Shown here in pieces: positions 1 to 7,161 of a stretch of 35,397 nt of DNA (positions within the stretch are counted from its first letter, which is position 1; each line of letters starts with the position of its first letter). This DNA comes from Pedobacter kyonggii. GTDB lineage: Bacteria > Bacteroidota > Bacteroidia > Sphingobacteriales > Sphingobacteriaceae. Location: positions 1-35,397 of the forward strand of contig NZ_SIXF01000044.1 in NCBI RefSeq assembly GCF_004310665.1, in the 5' to 3' direction. A model generated the notes under the pieces. It ran no database searches. It was given only the letters and a program-made list of their open reading frames with translations, and was not told where the DNA came from. A program made the position numbers and the translations under genes.

Positions 1-1
1 A

Positions 2-118
2 AAAAACGTTCACGGATATGGACGGGCAATAGCCTATGGAATAGATGGTATGGAAATGCAGGGTGCACTTGCTATTTTCACTGTAAACCTGAAAAGAATC
101 ATCAAATTAGCTATCTAG
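2..118 (+). CDS. Transposase, C-terminal fragment
   Basis: The frame beginning at base 2 reads through to a TAG at 116-118 and contains AYGIDGMEMQGALAIFTVNL, which resembles the C-terminal helix after the catalytic glutamate of DDE transposases in Bacteroidota (IS1182/IS5-like, from memory of the family). Only the 3' end is present, so catalytic residues cannot be checked. A second frame starting at base 1 is also open to 195 but has no protein-like pattern and I treat it as a shadow. Confidence 0.6.
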   Translation, partial: KNVHGYGRAIAYGIDGMEMQGALAIFTVNLKRIIKLAI

Positions 119-216
119 AAGCCAAAATAGCGTCAAATAAAGACCCAAAACTTCATATTCCCATATCAGCACACAGAAGCAAACTTCCAGACTAGAAAAT
201 AAAAACCCTTAAATAA

Positions 217-257
217 AAAATCGATCAAGTGAAAACATGTTTCACCTGATCGATTTT
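217..257. terminator. Hairpin behind the transposase gene
   Basis: The 18-base arms 217-234 and 240-257 are complementary with a single mismatch and a 5-base loop; A and T runs flank both sides. It lies between the transposase stop and the IS end, so it probably terminates transposase transcription and blocks reading-through from outside. Confidence 0.55.
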
Positions 258-299
258 CAAAGTTAACCCACTAAAGGAGGTAACTTTTTCAGTGCCCTC

Positions 300-1673
300 A
301 TGTTTATTGGGGTTAATATTTAAGCCCGCATACAATCCTTTTTCATTTACCGCTTCGCTCGATTCGGATACTGCCTGATTAAAGAAACTATGATAATCTT
401 TATCAAAATCGCGATAAGTTAAGGCTGCAGAAACTGTTGGCGACAAACTAATGAGGATACCGTTAATATAGGCAATACCACCGCCTAAACCTTTAGCACC
501 CTCGCCATAGAGGTACATATTTTTATAAGTTTAATTGTAAAATAACCCCAAATTGGTTAATGCTTTGCCAGTGAAACTATAGCGATCGTAAGTTGCTGTT
601 TGCGTAATAAAACGGTTCTTATAATTAGTGTGGTAAGCAATTGCGCCAACAGCAAATTCATTTTTGGTATATTGAACTGTAGCACCAAACACCCTTTGCG
701 CCAAAACACCTTTATTCTTAATCTCAGTAGGGGTTCTATGTAAACCCGTTTGATTAATCGTGGCCTGAACTAAATTCCCTTCTGAATCTAATTTTTGGCT
801 AGCATCAAGATTGCGGAACGAAACAAAAGGGGTAATGTCTACATTTTTAAATAAGTTAATTGTTGCAGCGCCTCCTCTAAAAAAAGAATACTCGTTAGTA
901 GAGTTATAAGGCCTTAAACCTAAATCTTTTTTAGCAACGCTGGTTACATCAGGACCTTTGCCAAAAGAAAAACCCGACCATAATGTTAAGCCCTGCCCAA
1001 ATTGCAATGTATAATCGCCAATTACCAGTTTTTTTAGTTTACCCAATTTGAATAACGCAATATTGCCGAAAGGCTTACCTATAAATTTTTCACCAGCATC
1101 TTTGTCTAAAGTAATGGCTGCTGATAGAATTGAGCTATAATGATATCTATAGCGCATCTGAAATCTTTCCGGCGAACCTAAATACCGGTTCCCGGGTAAA
1201 TCTGTATAACCTTTTTGCTTTTGTAAGGTCTGTGCAAAGCGCATCATTAAATCATTTTCACCAGTACGTATAATGTTTTTAAAATTGAGCTGCTGGTATT
1301 CAGCGATATTGGTTAATGTTACAAATGGGAGGAGGGCTTGGATAGTTTTAATATCAAAACCGTCAATACTTTGTAACTCCAGCACATCTGTAAGCTGACC
1401 ATTTTCCTTTAGATGTGTAAAGAAATTACCAATCTGTAGGGGGGATAGAAAAACCAAAGTTTTTAATTCTTCAACTGAAGTACGATTCAGATTAATTGGA
1501 TGTTTACGATATTTTTCCAATATATCAACCAGCTCGGTCATATCGTAATCATCAGGGAGGTTTTCGGCCATACTCTCCAAAATATCACGTGTATCTGTTT
1601 CCTCAGTATTGATTTGAGCATTCGCCATGAATCCAATCATTACAAATGCAACAATTAAGCTCCTAAACCTCAT
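300..1673 (-). pseudogene. Helix-hairpin-helix outer-membrane protein gene, nonsense-mutated and truncated by an IS
   Basis: The product starts with a signal peptide (MRFRSLIVAFVMIGFMANAQ), followed by tandem helix-hairpin-helix segments of the ComEA type (about residues 60-130, with HPINLNRTSVEELKTL and LQSIDGFDIKTIQALLPF) and then beta-barrel-like alternating sequence. Intact members in Bacteroidota are, from memory, around 650-700 residues; here about 460 codons remain. An in-frame TAA at 531-533 interrupts the barrel: the frame reads GLFYN, stop, TYKNMYLYGEG and then continues in the same frame to NPNKH at about 300, where an insertion sequence replaces the 3' part. I chose ATG 1673 over the TTG four codons upstream because the signal peptide begins there and a GGAGGT lies before it. 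The gene is almost surely non-functional. Confidence 0.8.
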
Positions 1674-1845
1674 AGCCACCTCCAATTAGAAATATATCAT
1701 AAAGGTTCGGTAGCAATGTAATTCCAAAAGGATTTTCTCGAAGAAAGAAATGATTAACTATTGCAGATAAATAGCCATCCAATTGGTTTTTGGAAAATAA
1801 AAAATAAGAAAAAAAGACAAGCAACAATACATACCATATTTTCAT
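1663..1845 (-). CDS. Small membrane or secreted hypothetical protein, uncertain
   Basis: This is a 60-codon frame with a hydrophobic N-terminus (MKIWYVLLLVFFSYFLFS) resembling a membrane anchor or signal peptide. It overlaps the start of the helix-hairpin-helix gene by 11 bases, which would permit translational coupling. I do not recognise the family. The AT-rich composition means the frame could be chance; the signal-like N-terminus and the overlap are the only arguments for it. Confidence 0.35.
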   Translation of the reverse strand: MKIWYVLLLVFFSYFLFSKNQLDGYLSAIVNHFFLRENPFGITLLPNLYDIFLIGGGYEV

Positions 1846-2002
1846 AAGCAGGGGTTATACCAGTTAATAAAAAATAGGGGTGATTGATGTTTTGGTTTTG
1901 CTAATATAGTAAAATAATTAAAAAACCTACAAAAAATGTATTTTTGTAATTACAGAAGGGTAACACAAAAAAAAAATCGATAATGATAAAGGAAATAAAT
2001 GT

Positions 2003-2338
2003 TTACAGTTCTTCTGCCAAGTTTACTAAAAAACCCTTTAGTTTTTCTAATGAATCTATAATCTTTTGATTCTCTCTAACGCCTGTTTTATTATTCTTTA
2101 AATAATCTTTGGCACCTTTTAATGTAAATCCTTTTTCATCAACAAGATTGAAGATGATCTTTAGGTTTTCGATGTCTTCTGGAGTAAAAAGACGGTTGCC
2201 TTTTTTATTTTTCTTGGGCTGTAGAATATCGAATTCCTTCTCGTAAAAACGGATCTGAGATGCGTTAACATTAAACATTTCAGTCACTTCGCCCATGGTA
2301 TAATACATTTTATTAATGTCTCTTTCTTTATACGGCAT
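2003..2338 (-). CDS. MerR-family transcriptional regulator
   Basis: This 111-residue protein has a MerR-type winged helix-turn-helix at the N-terminus (MYYTMGEVTEMFNVNASQIR, then FYEKEFDILQPKK and NRLFTPEDIENL), followed by a helix able to form the antiparallel dimerisation coil. No cysteine or histidine effector-binding domain follows, so it is a minimal regulator with no visible ligand site. It is transcribed divergently from alaS with a clean -7 element at 2386-2393. This pairing and the MPYKE start are, from memory, common in sphingobacteria, but the target genes are not known to me. Confidence 0.85.
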   Translation of the reverse strand: MPYKERDINKMYYTMGEVTEMFNVNASQIRFYEKEFDILQPKKNKKGNRLFTPEDIENLKIIFNLVDEKGFTLKGAKDYLKNNKTGVRENQKIIDSLEKLKGFLVNLAEEL

Positions 2339-2385
2339 ATTTTGTGCTTGATTATGAGTGTCTTATATCGATTAATTAAAGTATT

Positions 2386-2393
2386 CAAATGTA
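2386..2393 (-). promoter_or_regulatory. -7 element of the merR-family promoter
   Basis: On the minus strand this reads TACATTTG, an exact match to the Bacteroidota -7 consensus TAnnTTTG. It predicts a transcript start near 2379 and a leader of about 40 bases. I see no clear -33 TTTG. Confidence 0.55.
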
Positions 2394-2426
2394 GCTCGAT
2401 TTTTCCTTAATAACGCAATAAAATTT

Positions 2427-2434
2427 TAATTTTG
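2427..2434 (+). promoter_or_regulatory. -7 element of the alaS promoter
   Basis: TAATTTTG matches TAnnTTTG exactly and lies 20 bases before the alaS start codon, so the leader would be very short. It faces away from the merR promoter in the same 116-bp gap. Confidence 0.55.
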
Positions 2435-2454
2435 TTCCCTCCAATAATATTGAA

Positions 2455-5067
2455 ATGACAGCAAAAGAGATTAGACAGGCATTCCTTAGTTTTTTTGAAT
2501 CGAAACAACATCATGTTGTTCCTTCCGCACCGATTGTGGTTAAAAACGACCCCACTTTAATGTTTACCAATGCGGGTATGAACCAGTTTAAAGATCTGTT
2601 TTTAGGAGAAGCTGCCATAAAATATTCTCGTGTTGCTGATACACAACGTTGTTTACGTGTTTCGGGCAAACATAACGATCTGGAAGAAGTAGGTATTGAT
2701 ACTTACCACCACACCATGTTCGAAATGTTGGGTAATTGGAGTTTTGGCGATTATTTCAAAAAAGAAGCCATTGCCTGGAGTTGGGAATTATTGACCGAGG
2801 TTTACAAAATCCCGAAAGAAAAATTATATGTTACCTACTTCGAAGGCGACGAAAAAGAAGGTCTGGAAAAAGATCAGGAAGCTTACGATCTTTGGAAACA
2901 ATATGTTGATGAAAGCCACATTTTACCTGGAAATAAAAAAGACAACTTCTGGGAAATGGGCGATACCGGACCATGTGGACCATGTTCTGAAATCCATGTA
3001 GATTGTCGCACAGATGAAGAAAAAGCTTTAGTTGATGGTGCTACCCTTATAAATGCCGATCATCCTCAGGTAATCGAGATCTGGAATAATGTATTTATGC
3101 AGTTTAACCGCTTAAAAAATGGTTCATTGCAAAGTTTACCAGCTAAACACGTTGATACAGGAATGGGCTTTGAGCGCTTGGTACGTGTTTTACAGGAAAA
3201 AACCTCCAACTACGATACCGATGTTTTCCAGCCGATGATTCAGTTTATTGCAGAAAAATCTGGTATTAAATATGGTGCTAACGAGAAAACCGATATCGCC
3301 ATGCGTGTTATGGCCGATCACATCCGTGCTATTTCCTTTGTTATTGCAGATGGTCAATTACCTTCTAATAATAAAGCGGGATATGTAATCCGCAGAATTT
3401 TGCGCCGGGCTGTACGTTATGCTTATACGTTTTTAAACTTTAAAGAGCCTTTCTTAAATCAATTGGTTCCTTTATTGGCTAAGCAATTTAAAGGTGTATT
3501 TGAGGAACTGATTTCGCAACAGGATTTTGTTCAGAAAGTAGTGCTGGAAGAAGAAGTTTCTTTCTTGAGAACTTTATCAACGGGAATTCAACGTTTCGAA
3601 AAATATCAGGCATCGAATGATGTAGTAGAGGGAGCTTTTGCCTTCGAATTATCAGATACATTTGGTTTCCCGATAGATTTAACCGAATTAATGGCCCGAG
3701 AAAAGGGTTGGAGCGTTGATCTGGTTGGATACGAACAGGCTTTGAAAAAGCAAAAACACGATAGTCGTGCCGCAACAGCCATTGATACAGGCGATTGGAT
3801 TGTCGTAAACACTGAAGAACAGAGCGAATTTGTAGGCTATGATGATTTAGAAATTGAAACCGAGATTTTAAAATACCGTAAAGTAAAGGCTAAGGGTAAA
3901 GAACAATTCCAGATTGTTTTACGTCAAACACCTTTCTACGCCGAAAGTGGTGGTCAGGTAGGAGATACCGGCCGTTTAGAAGACCACAGTCGCCAGTTTT
4001 GGGTAGACATTACCGATACAAAAAAAGAAAATGGCTTAACTGTTCATTTTACCGATATCTTACCAGATAATTTAGAAGGTAAATTTTGGGCTGTTGTAGA
4101 TGAAGATAAACGTGTTTTAACTGAAGATAATCACTCTGCCACACACTTACTGCATGCGGCATTAAAACAAGTTTTAGGCAAACATGTTAACCAGAAAGGT
4201 TCGTTGGTGAATGCAGACTATTTACGTTTCGATTTTTCTCACTTCGCTAAAGTTACTGACGAGGAATTAGCGCAGATTGAGGTAATTGTGAATCAGAAAA
4301 TCCGCCAGAATATTAAGTTAAAGGAGCAACGTAACGTTCCTTATCAAGATGCCATTGAAAGCGGAGTAACAGCTTTATTTGGCGAAAAATACGGCGACTT
4401 TGTCCGTATGATTACTTTTGATGATCATTTCTCTAAAGAACTTTGTGGTGGTACACATGTAAAGGCAACAGGACAGATCGGTTCATTTAAAATTGTTTCT
4501 GAAAGTGCTGTAGCAGCTGGGGTTCGCCGTATCGAGGCCATCACTGCTGATAAAGCTGAACAATACTTCCTGGATCAAAGAAAAGAACTTGGCCATTTAA
4601 AAGCATTACTAAACGGAAGTAAAGATCTATCGGCGTCCGTTCAGGCCTTGTTGGATGAAAATGCAAAACTGAAAAAGGAGATTGAAAAGTCGACAATAGA
4701 ACGGGTAAACACCTTAAAACATGAAATCGTTCATCATGTAAGAGGAATTAATGGCATTAACCTGATTGCTAAACACATTGATCTGCAGAGTGCCGATGCA
4801 GTTAAAAATCTAGCTTTCTCTTTGAAAGATATGGTTGATAACCTGTTTCTAGTTTTTACTACAGAAATTGATGGCAAACCGGGAATTACCGTCATGCTGT
4901 CTGATCACCTGGTGAAAAAGGGATTAAATGCTTCTAATATTGTTCGCGAGTTGGGCAAAGAAATCCAAGGGGGTGGCGGTGGACAACCGTTTTATGCTAC
5001 CGCAGGTGGTAAAAACCCATCAGGATTAAAAGTTGTTTTGGAAAAAGCAGAAAGTTTTATTCCTTAG
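2455..5067 (+). CDS. alaS: Alanine--tRNA ligase
   Basis: AlaS charges tRNA-Ala with alanine in the cytoplasm and hydrolyses mischarged Ser/Gly-tRNA-Ala. At 870 residues it has the full family length. Visible domains are the class II catalytic core (TNAGMNQFKDLFLG, then MFEMLGNWSFGDYFKKEAI), the editing domain with zinc ligands HSATH (H560, H564) and CGGTH (C664, H668), a coiled coil near 690-730, and the C-Ala domain with GGGGGQP near 840. The ATG start fits the conserved MTAKEIRQAF beginning. It stands alone, divergent from a MerR-family gene and convergent with the small-protein genes downstream. Confidence 0.98.
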   Translation: MTAKEIRQAFLSFFESKQHHVVPSAPIVVKNDPTLMFTNAGMNQFKDLFLGEAAIKYSRVADTQRCLRVSGKHNDLEEVGIDTYHHTMFEMLGNWSFGDYFKKEAIAWSWELLTEVYKIPKEKLYVTYFEGDEKEGLEKDQEAYDLWKQYVDESHILPGNKKDNFWEMGDTGPCGPCSEIHVDCRTDEEKALVDGATLINADHPQVIEIWNNVFMQFNRLKNGSLQSLPAKHVDTGMGFERLVRVLQEKTSNYDTDVFQPMIQFIAEKSGIKYGANEKTDIAMRVMADHIRAISFVIADGQLPSNNKAGYVIRRILRRAVRYAYTFLNFKEPFLNQLVPLLAKQFKGVFEELISQQDFVQKVVLEEEVSFLRTLSTGIQRFEKYQASNDVVEGAFAFELSDTFGFPIDLTELMAREKGWSVDLVGYEQALKKQKHDSRAATAIDTGDWIVVNTEEQSEFVGYDDLEIETEILKYRKVKAKGKEQFQIVLRQTPFYAESGGQVGDTGRLEDHSRQFWVDITDTKKENGLTVHFTDILPDNLEGKFWAVVDEDKRVLTEDNHSATHLLHAALKQVLGKHVNQKGSLVNADYLRFDFSHFAKVTDEELAQIEVIVNQKIRQNIKLKEQRNVPYQDAIESGVTALFGEKYGDFVRMITFDDHFSKELCGGTHVKATGQIGSFKIVSESAVAAGVRRIEAITADKAEQYFLDQRKELGHLKALLNGSKDLSASVQALLDENAKLKKEIEKSTIERVNTLKHEIVHHVRGINGINLIAKHIDLQSADAVKNLAFSLKDMVDNLFLVFTTEIDGKPGITVMLSDHLVKKGLNASNIVRELGKEIQGGGGGQPFYATAGGKNPSGLKVVLEKAESFIP

Positions 5068-5072
5068 GAAAT

Positions 5073-5112
5073 CGTCATTGCGAGGAGGCTTTTTCAGCCA
5101 ACGAAGCAATCT
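5073..5112. repeat. Intergenic repeat unit at the alaS 3' end
   Basis: CGTCATTGCGAGG, then 14 other bases, then CCAACGAAGCAATC is a dispersed intergenic repeat pattern seen, from memory, in many bacterial genomes. It holds a small palindrome (GAGGCTTTTTCAGCC region) and lies just behind the alaS stop. No copy with the same arms occurs elsewhere in the window, but related GTCATTxxGA repeats do. Confidence 0.5.
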
Positions 5113-5130
5113 TATAAAACAGATTTAATA

Positions 5131-5157
5131 AAAAAGAGGCTTTAGGGCCTCTTTTTT
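5131..5157. terminator. Bidirectional terminator between alaS and the small-protein cluster
   Basis: The arms 5131-5140 (AAAAAGAGGC) and 5147-5156 pair perfectly over 10 bp with a 6-base loop. There is a T run on both strands, so it can end alaS from the left and the 5161-5664 gene from the right. Confidence 0.8.
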
Positions 5158-5160
5158 ATT

Positions 5161-5664
5161 TTAATGTCTTCCGTGTTTTTCTCTATGTCCTCTAGAGAAT
5201 AAACTTGAATTTACACGCCTATCGTGATGTCTTTTATCTACACGGTAGGATTTGTAATTATTTCTTGGCGAACTATATCTAACTCTGTCTCCACCACCAT
5301 AAGAGGAGCGGTAGTAATTATTATGACGTGAATAGCTTACTCTGTGGGTATTATAATTGCGATATGGGCTATTTCCATAAACCACTACCTTTCTTCCGTG
5401 ATGCAGATCGTAACCTCTATATCTGGCTGGTAAATACCTTGATCTTGTCCACCTGTTTCCACTTAAATAAACAAACTGCCTTTGAGGTACATAATAATAA
5501 GATTGAACTTCTGGGAGATAGTAATAATTAACATTTTGGTAACCTGCAGGAACCCAAGTTGGTTGAGCGCCAATATTTACATTAATACTTACCTGAGCGT
5601 TAGATTGATTAGATGTTAAAGCCACGATACCTAAAATCGCGGAGATGATAAATAACTTTTTCAT
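5161..5664 (-). CDS. Secreted tyrosine-rich small protein, paralogue 1 of 3
   Basis: I do not recognise a named family. The 167-residue product starts with a Sec signal peptide ending in SNA/Q (MKKLFIISAILGIVALTSNQ), then a core shared with its two neighbours: VNIGAQPTWVPAGYQNVNYYYLPE, broken here as NIGAQPTWVPAGY and NVNYYYLPEVQSYYYVPQ, a QFVYL strand, WxxxxYLPARYRGYDLH, and KVV. The tail after residue 110 is rich in Arg, His, Tyr and Ser and ends RH. It is probably periplasmic or surface-bound and cationic. The start codon is ATG with the signal peptide directly behind it. It is separated from paralogue 2 by its own upstream element and by the terminator of that gene. Confidence 0.75.
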   Translation of the reverse strand: MKKLFIISAILGIVALTSNQSNAQVSINVNIGAQPTWVPAGYQNVNYYYLPEVQSYYYVPQRQFVYLSGNRWTRSRYLPARYRGYDLHHGRKVVVYGNSPYRNYNTHRVSYSRHNNYYRSSYGGGDRVRYSSPRNNYKSYRVDKRHHDRRVNSSLFSRGHREKHGRH

Positions 5665-5698
5665 AATAATCTATTTTATTTGTGTGTACTTCAGCAAT

Positions 5699-5713
5699 TC
5701 AAACGCTGTGCCA
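5699..5713 (-). promoter_or_regulatory. Sigma-54-like -24/-12 element before paralogue 1
   Basis: On the minus strand TGGCAC, 5 bases, TTGA has the exact spacing of the sigma-54 consensus TGGCAC-N5-TTGC, with a mismatch at the final C. It lies 49 bases before the ATG. A related element occurs upstream of paralogues 2 and 3. The assignment is inference. Confidence 0.4.
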
Positions 5714-5738
5714 AAACTTCTATTGTAACAGATATATA

Positions 5739-5766
5739 AAAAAGAGCTCCGAAAGAAGCTCTTTTT
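5739..5766 (-). terminator. Terminator of paralogue 2
   Basis: The arms 5739-5748 (AAAAAGAGCT) and 5757-5766 pair perfectly over 10 bp around an 8-base loop, directly downstream of the 5790 stop on the minus strand, with a T run at the exit side. Confidence 0.75.
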
Positions 5767-5789
5767 AAATCGGTTAATAAAATTGGGTA

Positions 5790-6311
5790 TTAGTGTTTTC
5801 CTTTACCATTTCCGTGGCCCTTTCCATTGTCATTTCCATGGCCCTTACCGTTATTTCCTTTTCCATAAATCTTTTTAGCTTGTCCTGGAGGCATACCATG
5901 AGGATGTCCTTTCACTACATAATATTTACGATCACGGCTATCTCTAATTACCAGCTGACCTTTATTGCCCTTATACTTGGCATATTTCACTTTATCGTTT
6001 TTAAAATTCAAATAAGGCTTAGGCGAATTAATTACTACTTTGTAGCCATTATATAAATTGTAATTGCCATATCTGGAAGGTAACGAATTGGCAAAAACCC
6101 AATCGTTTCCATTTAAGTAAACAAACTGCTTCTGTGGAACATAATAATAACTTTCTACGTCAGGGAGATAGTAATAATCAACATGATCATAACCTGTTGG
6201 TCCCCAAAGCGGTTGCGAACCAATGTTAACATTAACATTTAACTGTGCTTTAGCGGGGATGCTGAATAATGAAACCATCATCAATGCAGCCATTAAAAAT
6301 AATCTTCTCAT
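5790..6311 (-). CDS. Secreted tyrosine-rich small protein, paralogue 2 of 3
   Basis: This 173-residue protein shares the core NIGSQPLWGPTGYDHVDYYY, YYVPQKQFVYLNG, a LPSRYGNYNLYNGYKVVI block and a PKPYL turn with paralogues 1 and 3. Like paralogue 3 it has RDSRD and KYYVVKGHP. The tail is a low-complexity Gly-Lys-His-Asn repeat (KGNNGKGHGN, then GKGHGNGKGKH), preceded by PPGQAKK. I chose ATG 6311 (MRRLFLMAALMMVSLFS) rather than a TTG two codons upstream because the signal peptide starts there. No enzymatic motif is visible. The function is unknown; a secreted, basic, possibly polymer-binding or envelope protein is the most that can be said. Confidence 0.75.
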   Translation of the reverse strand: MRRLFLMAALMMVSLFSIPAKAQLNVNVNIGSQPLWGPTGYDHVDYYYLPDVESYYYVPQKQFVYLNGNDWVFANSLPSRYGNYNLYNGYKVVINSPKPYLNFKNDKVKYAKYKGNKGQLVIRDSRDRKYYVVKGHPHGMPPGQAKKIYGKGNNGKGHGNDNGKGHGNGKGKH

Positions 6312-6341
6312 AATCAATTCATTTAGTGTTTATTATTTATA

Positions 6342-6357
6342 GCCAAACTACGTGCCA
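6342..6357 (-). promoter_or_regulatory. Sigma-54-like element before paralogue 2
   Basis: On the minus strand TGGCACG, TAGT, TTGGC is the closest in the window to the -24/-12 consensus; the GG-to-GC distance is one base longer than ideal, or the last base is mismatched. It lies 46 bases upstream of the ATG. Confidence 0.4.
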
Positions 6358-6370
6358 GAAGTAAGTAAAC

Positions 6371-6402
6371 AATAAAGGAGCCTCTTTCGAAGCTCCTTTA
6401 TT
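6371..6402 (-). terminator. Terminator of paralogue 3
   Basis: The arms 6371-6381 (AATAAAGGAGC) and 6392-6402 pair perfectly over 11 bp with a 10-base loop. It lies 19 bases below the stop of the 6421-7020 gene. Confidence 0.7.
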
Positions 6403-6420
6403 CACAACTAAATATTAATA

Positions 6421-7020
6421 TTAATGGCGCTCGTTACCACGGCTTTGTCCATTATTTCTTTCTGAACGATTATCTCTACCATTATTATCCTGAGGACGGC
6501 CATTATTTTGAGCAGGTTTAGTAACATTTCTTTGTACTATGCGGCTAGGGCGGTTATTATTACGAACTACAGTCACATTTCTTGTAGGTCTTTGATTGTA
6601 GTTTGGATGTCCTTTAACCACATAATATTTAGTATCACGGCTATCTCTTATAATGCTCTGTCGGCCACCGTAATTTTTATATTTGCTGTATCTGGTTACA
6701 TAGACATTGTTTCTTAAATACGGTTTTGGCTCATTGATCACCACTTTATAGGCGCGGTATAAATCAAAGTTCCTGTATTGGGCAGGCAAACTATTTACCC
6801 AAACCCAACGGCCACCGTTTGAATAAATGTATTGACCAGACGGAACATAATAATAAGCATCGATGTCTGGGAAATAATAATAATCTACATGATTGTATCC
6901 AGTTGGACCCCAAACTGGCTGAGAACCAATATTGATATTTAAGCTAACTTGTGCTTTTGCATTGTTTATGCTGAATAATGAAACCATCAGAACTGCAGCA
7001 AATAAAAATAACTTTTTCAT
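6421..7020 (-). CDS. Secreted tyrosine-rich small protein, paralogue 3 of 3
   Basis: This is the longest of the three (199 residues). The signal peptide MKKLFLFAAVLMVSLFSINN is followed by the shared core (NIGSQPVWGPTGYNHVDYYY, YYVPSGQYIY, LPAQYRNFDLYRAYKVVI, PKPYLR), then IIRDSRDTKYYVVKGHP. The tail is Asn-Arg-Gln rich and ends in ERH. Paralogues 2 and 3 are closer to each other than to 1. The C-terminal tails of the three differ completely while the cores are kept, which suggests diversification of the tail after duplication. The family is unnamed to me. Confidence 0.75.
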   Translation of the reverse strand: MKKLFLFAAVLMVSLFSINNAKAQVSLNINIGSQPVWGPTGYNHVDYYYFPDIDAYYYVPSGQYIYSNGGRWVWVNSLPAQYRNFDLYRAYKVVINEPKPYLRNNVYVTRYSKYKNYGGRQSIIRDSRDTKYYVVKGHPNYNQRPTRNVTVVRNNNRPSRIVQRNVTKPAQNNGRPQDNNGRDNRSERNNGQSRGNERH

Positions 7021-7064
7021 AATGTTTTTTAATTAAAGGTTTCTTTTGTGTGTTTGCTGAGATA

Positions 7065-7082
7065 GACAATAGCTGTGCACGG
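7065..7082 (-). promoter_or_regulatory. GCAC/TTG element before paralogue 3
   Basis: On the minus strand CCGTGCACAGCTATTGTC aligns with the TGGCAC-N5-TTG elements before paralogues 1 and 2 (shared GCACAGC with paralogue 1) but lacks the GG of a true -24 box. It lies about 60 bases from the ATG. It may be a decayed or different version of the same site. Confidence 0.3.
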
Positions 7083-7120
7083 TAGTTTAATTAAAGCAAT
7101 TTCATTTAACATTCTTTAAC

Positions 7121-7128
7121 TATATTTG
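7121..7128 (+). promoter_or_regulatory. -7 element of the gatB promoter
   Basis: TATATTTG matches TAnnTTTG exactly, 33 bases before the gatB ATG. Confidence 0.6.
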
Positions 7129-7161
7129 CCTCCATAATACATTTAAAGGGATCATTTTAAT

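Larger units (their letters stand above)
1..299 (+). mobile_element. Right-hand end of an insertion sequence (left part outside window)
   Basis: This stretch holds the last 38 codons of a transposase, a hairpin behind it, and a terminal stretch (minus strand GGGCACTGAAAAAGTTACC, about 281-299) where the reading frame of the neighbouring helix-hairpin-helix gene abruptly loses its expected sequence. That break, after the residues NPNKH, places the element end at about 298-300. The left end and the target duplication are outside the window, so family and length are not settled; IS1182-like is a tentative call from the transposase tail. Confidence 0.7.

Noticed and set aside
225-533. A separate 97-codon gene at 225-518, split from the helix-hairpin-helix gene by a frameshift
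   Set aside because: The frame is identical on both sides of the TAA at 531-533 (GLFYN, stop, TYKNMYLYG), so it is one gene with a nonsense codon, and the last 24 codons are IS sequence.
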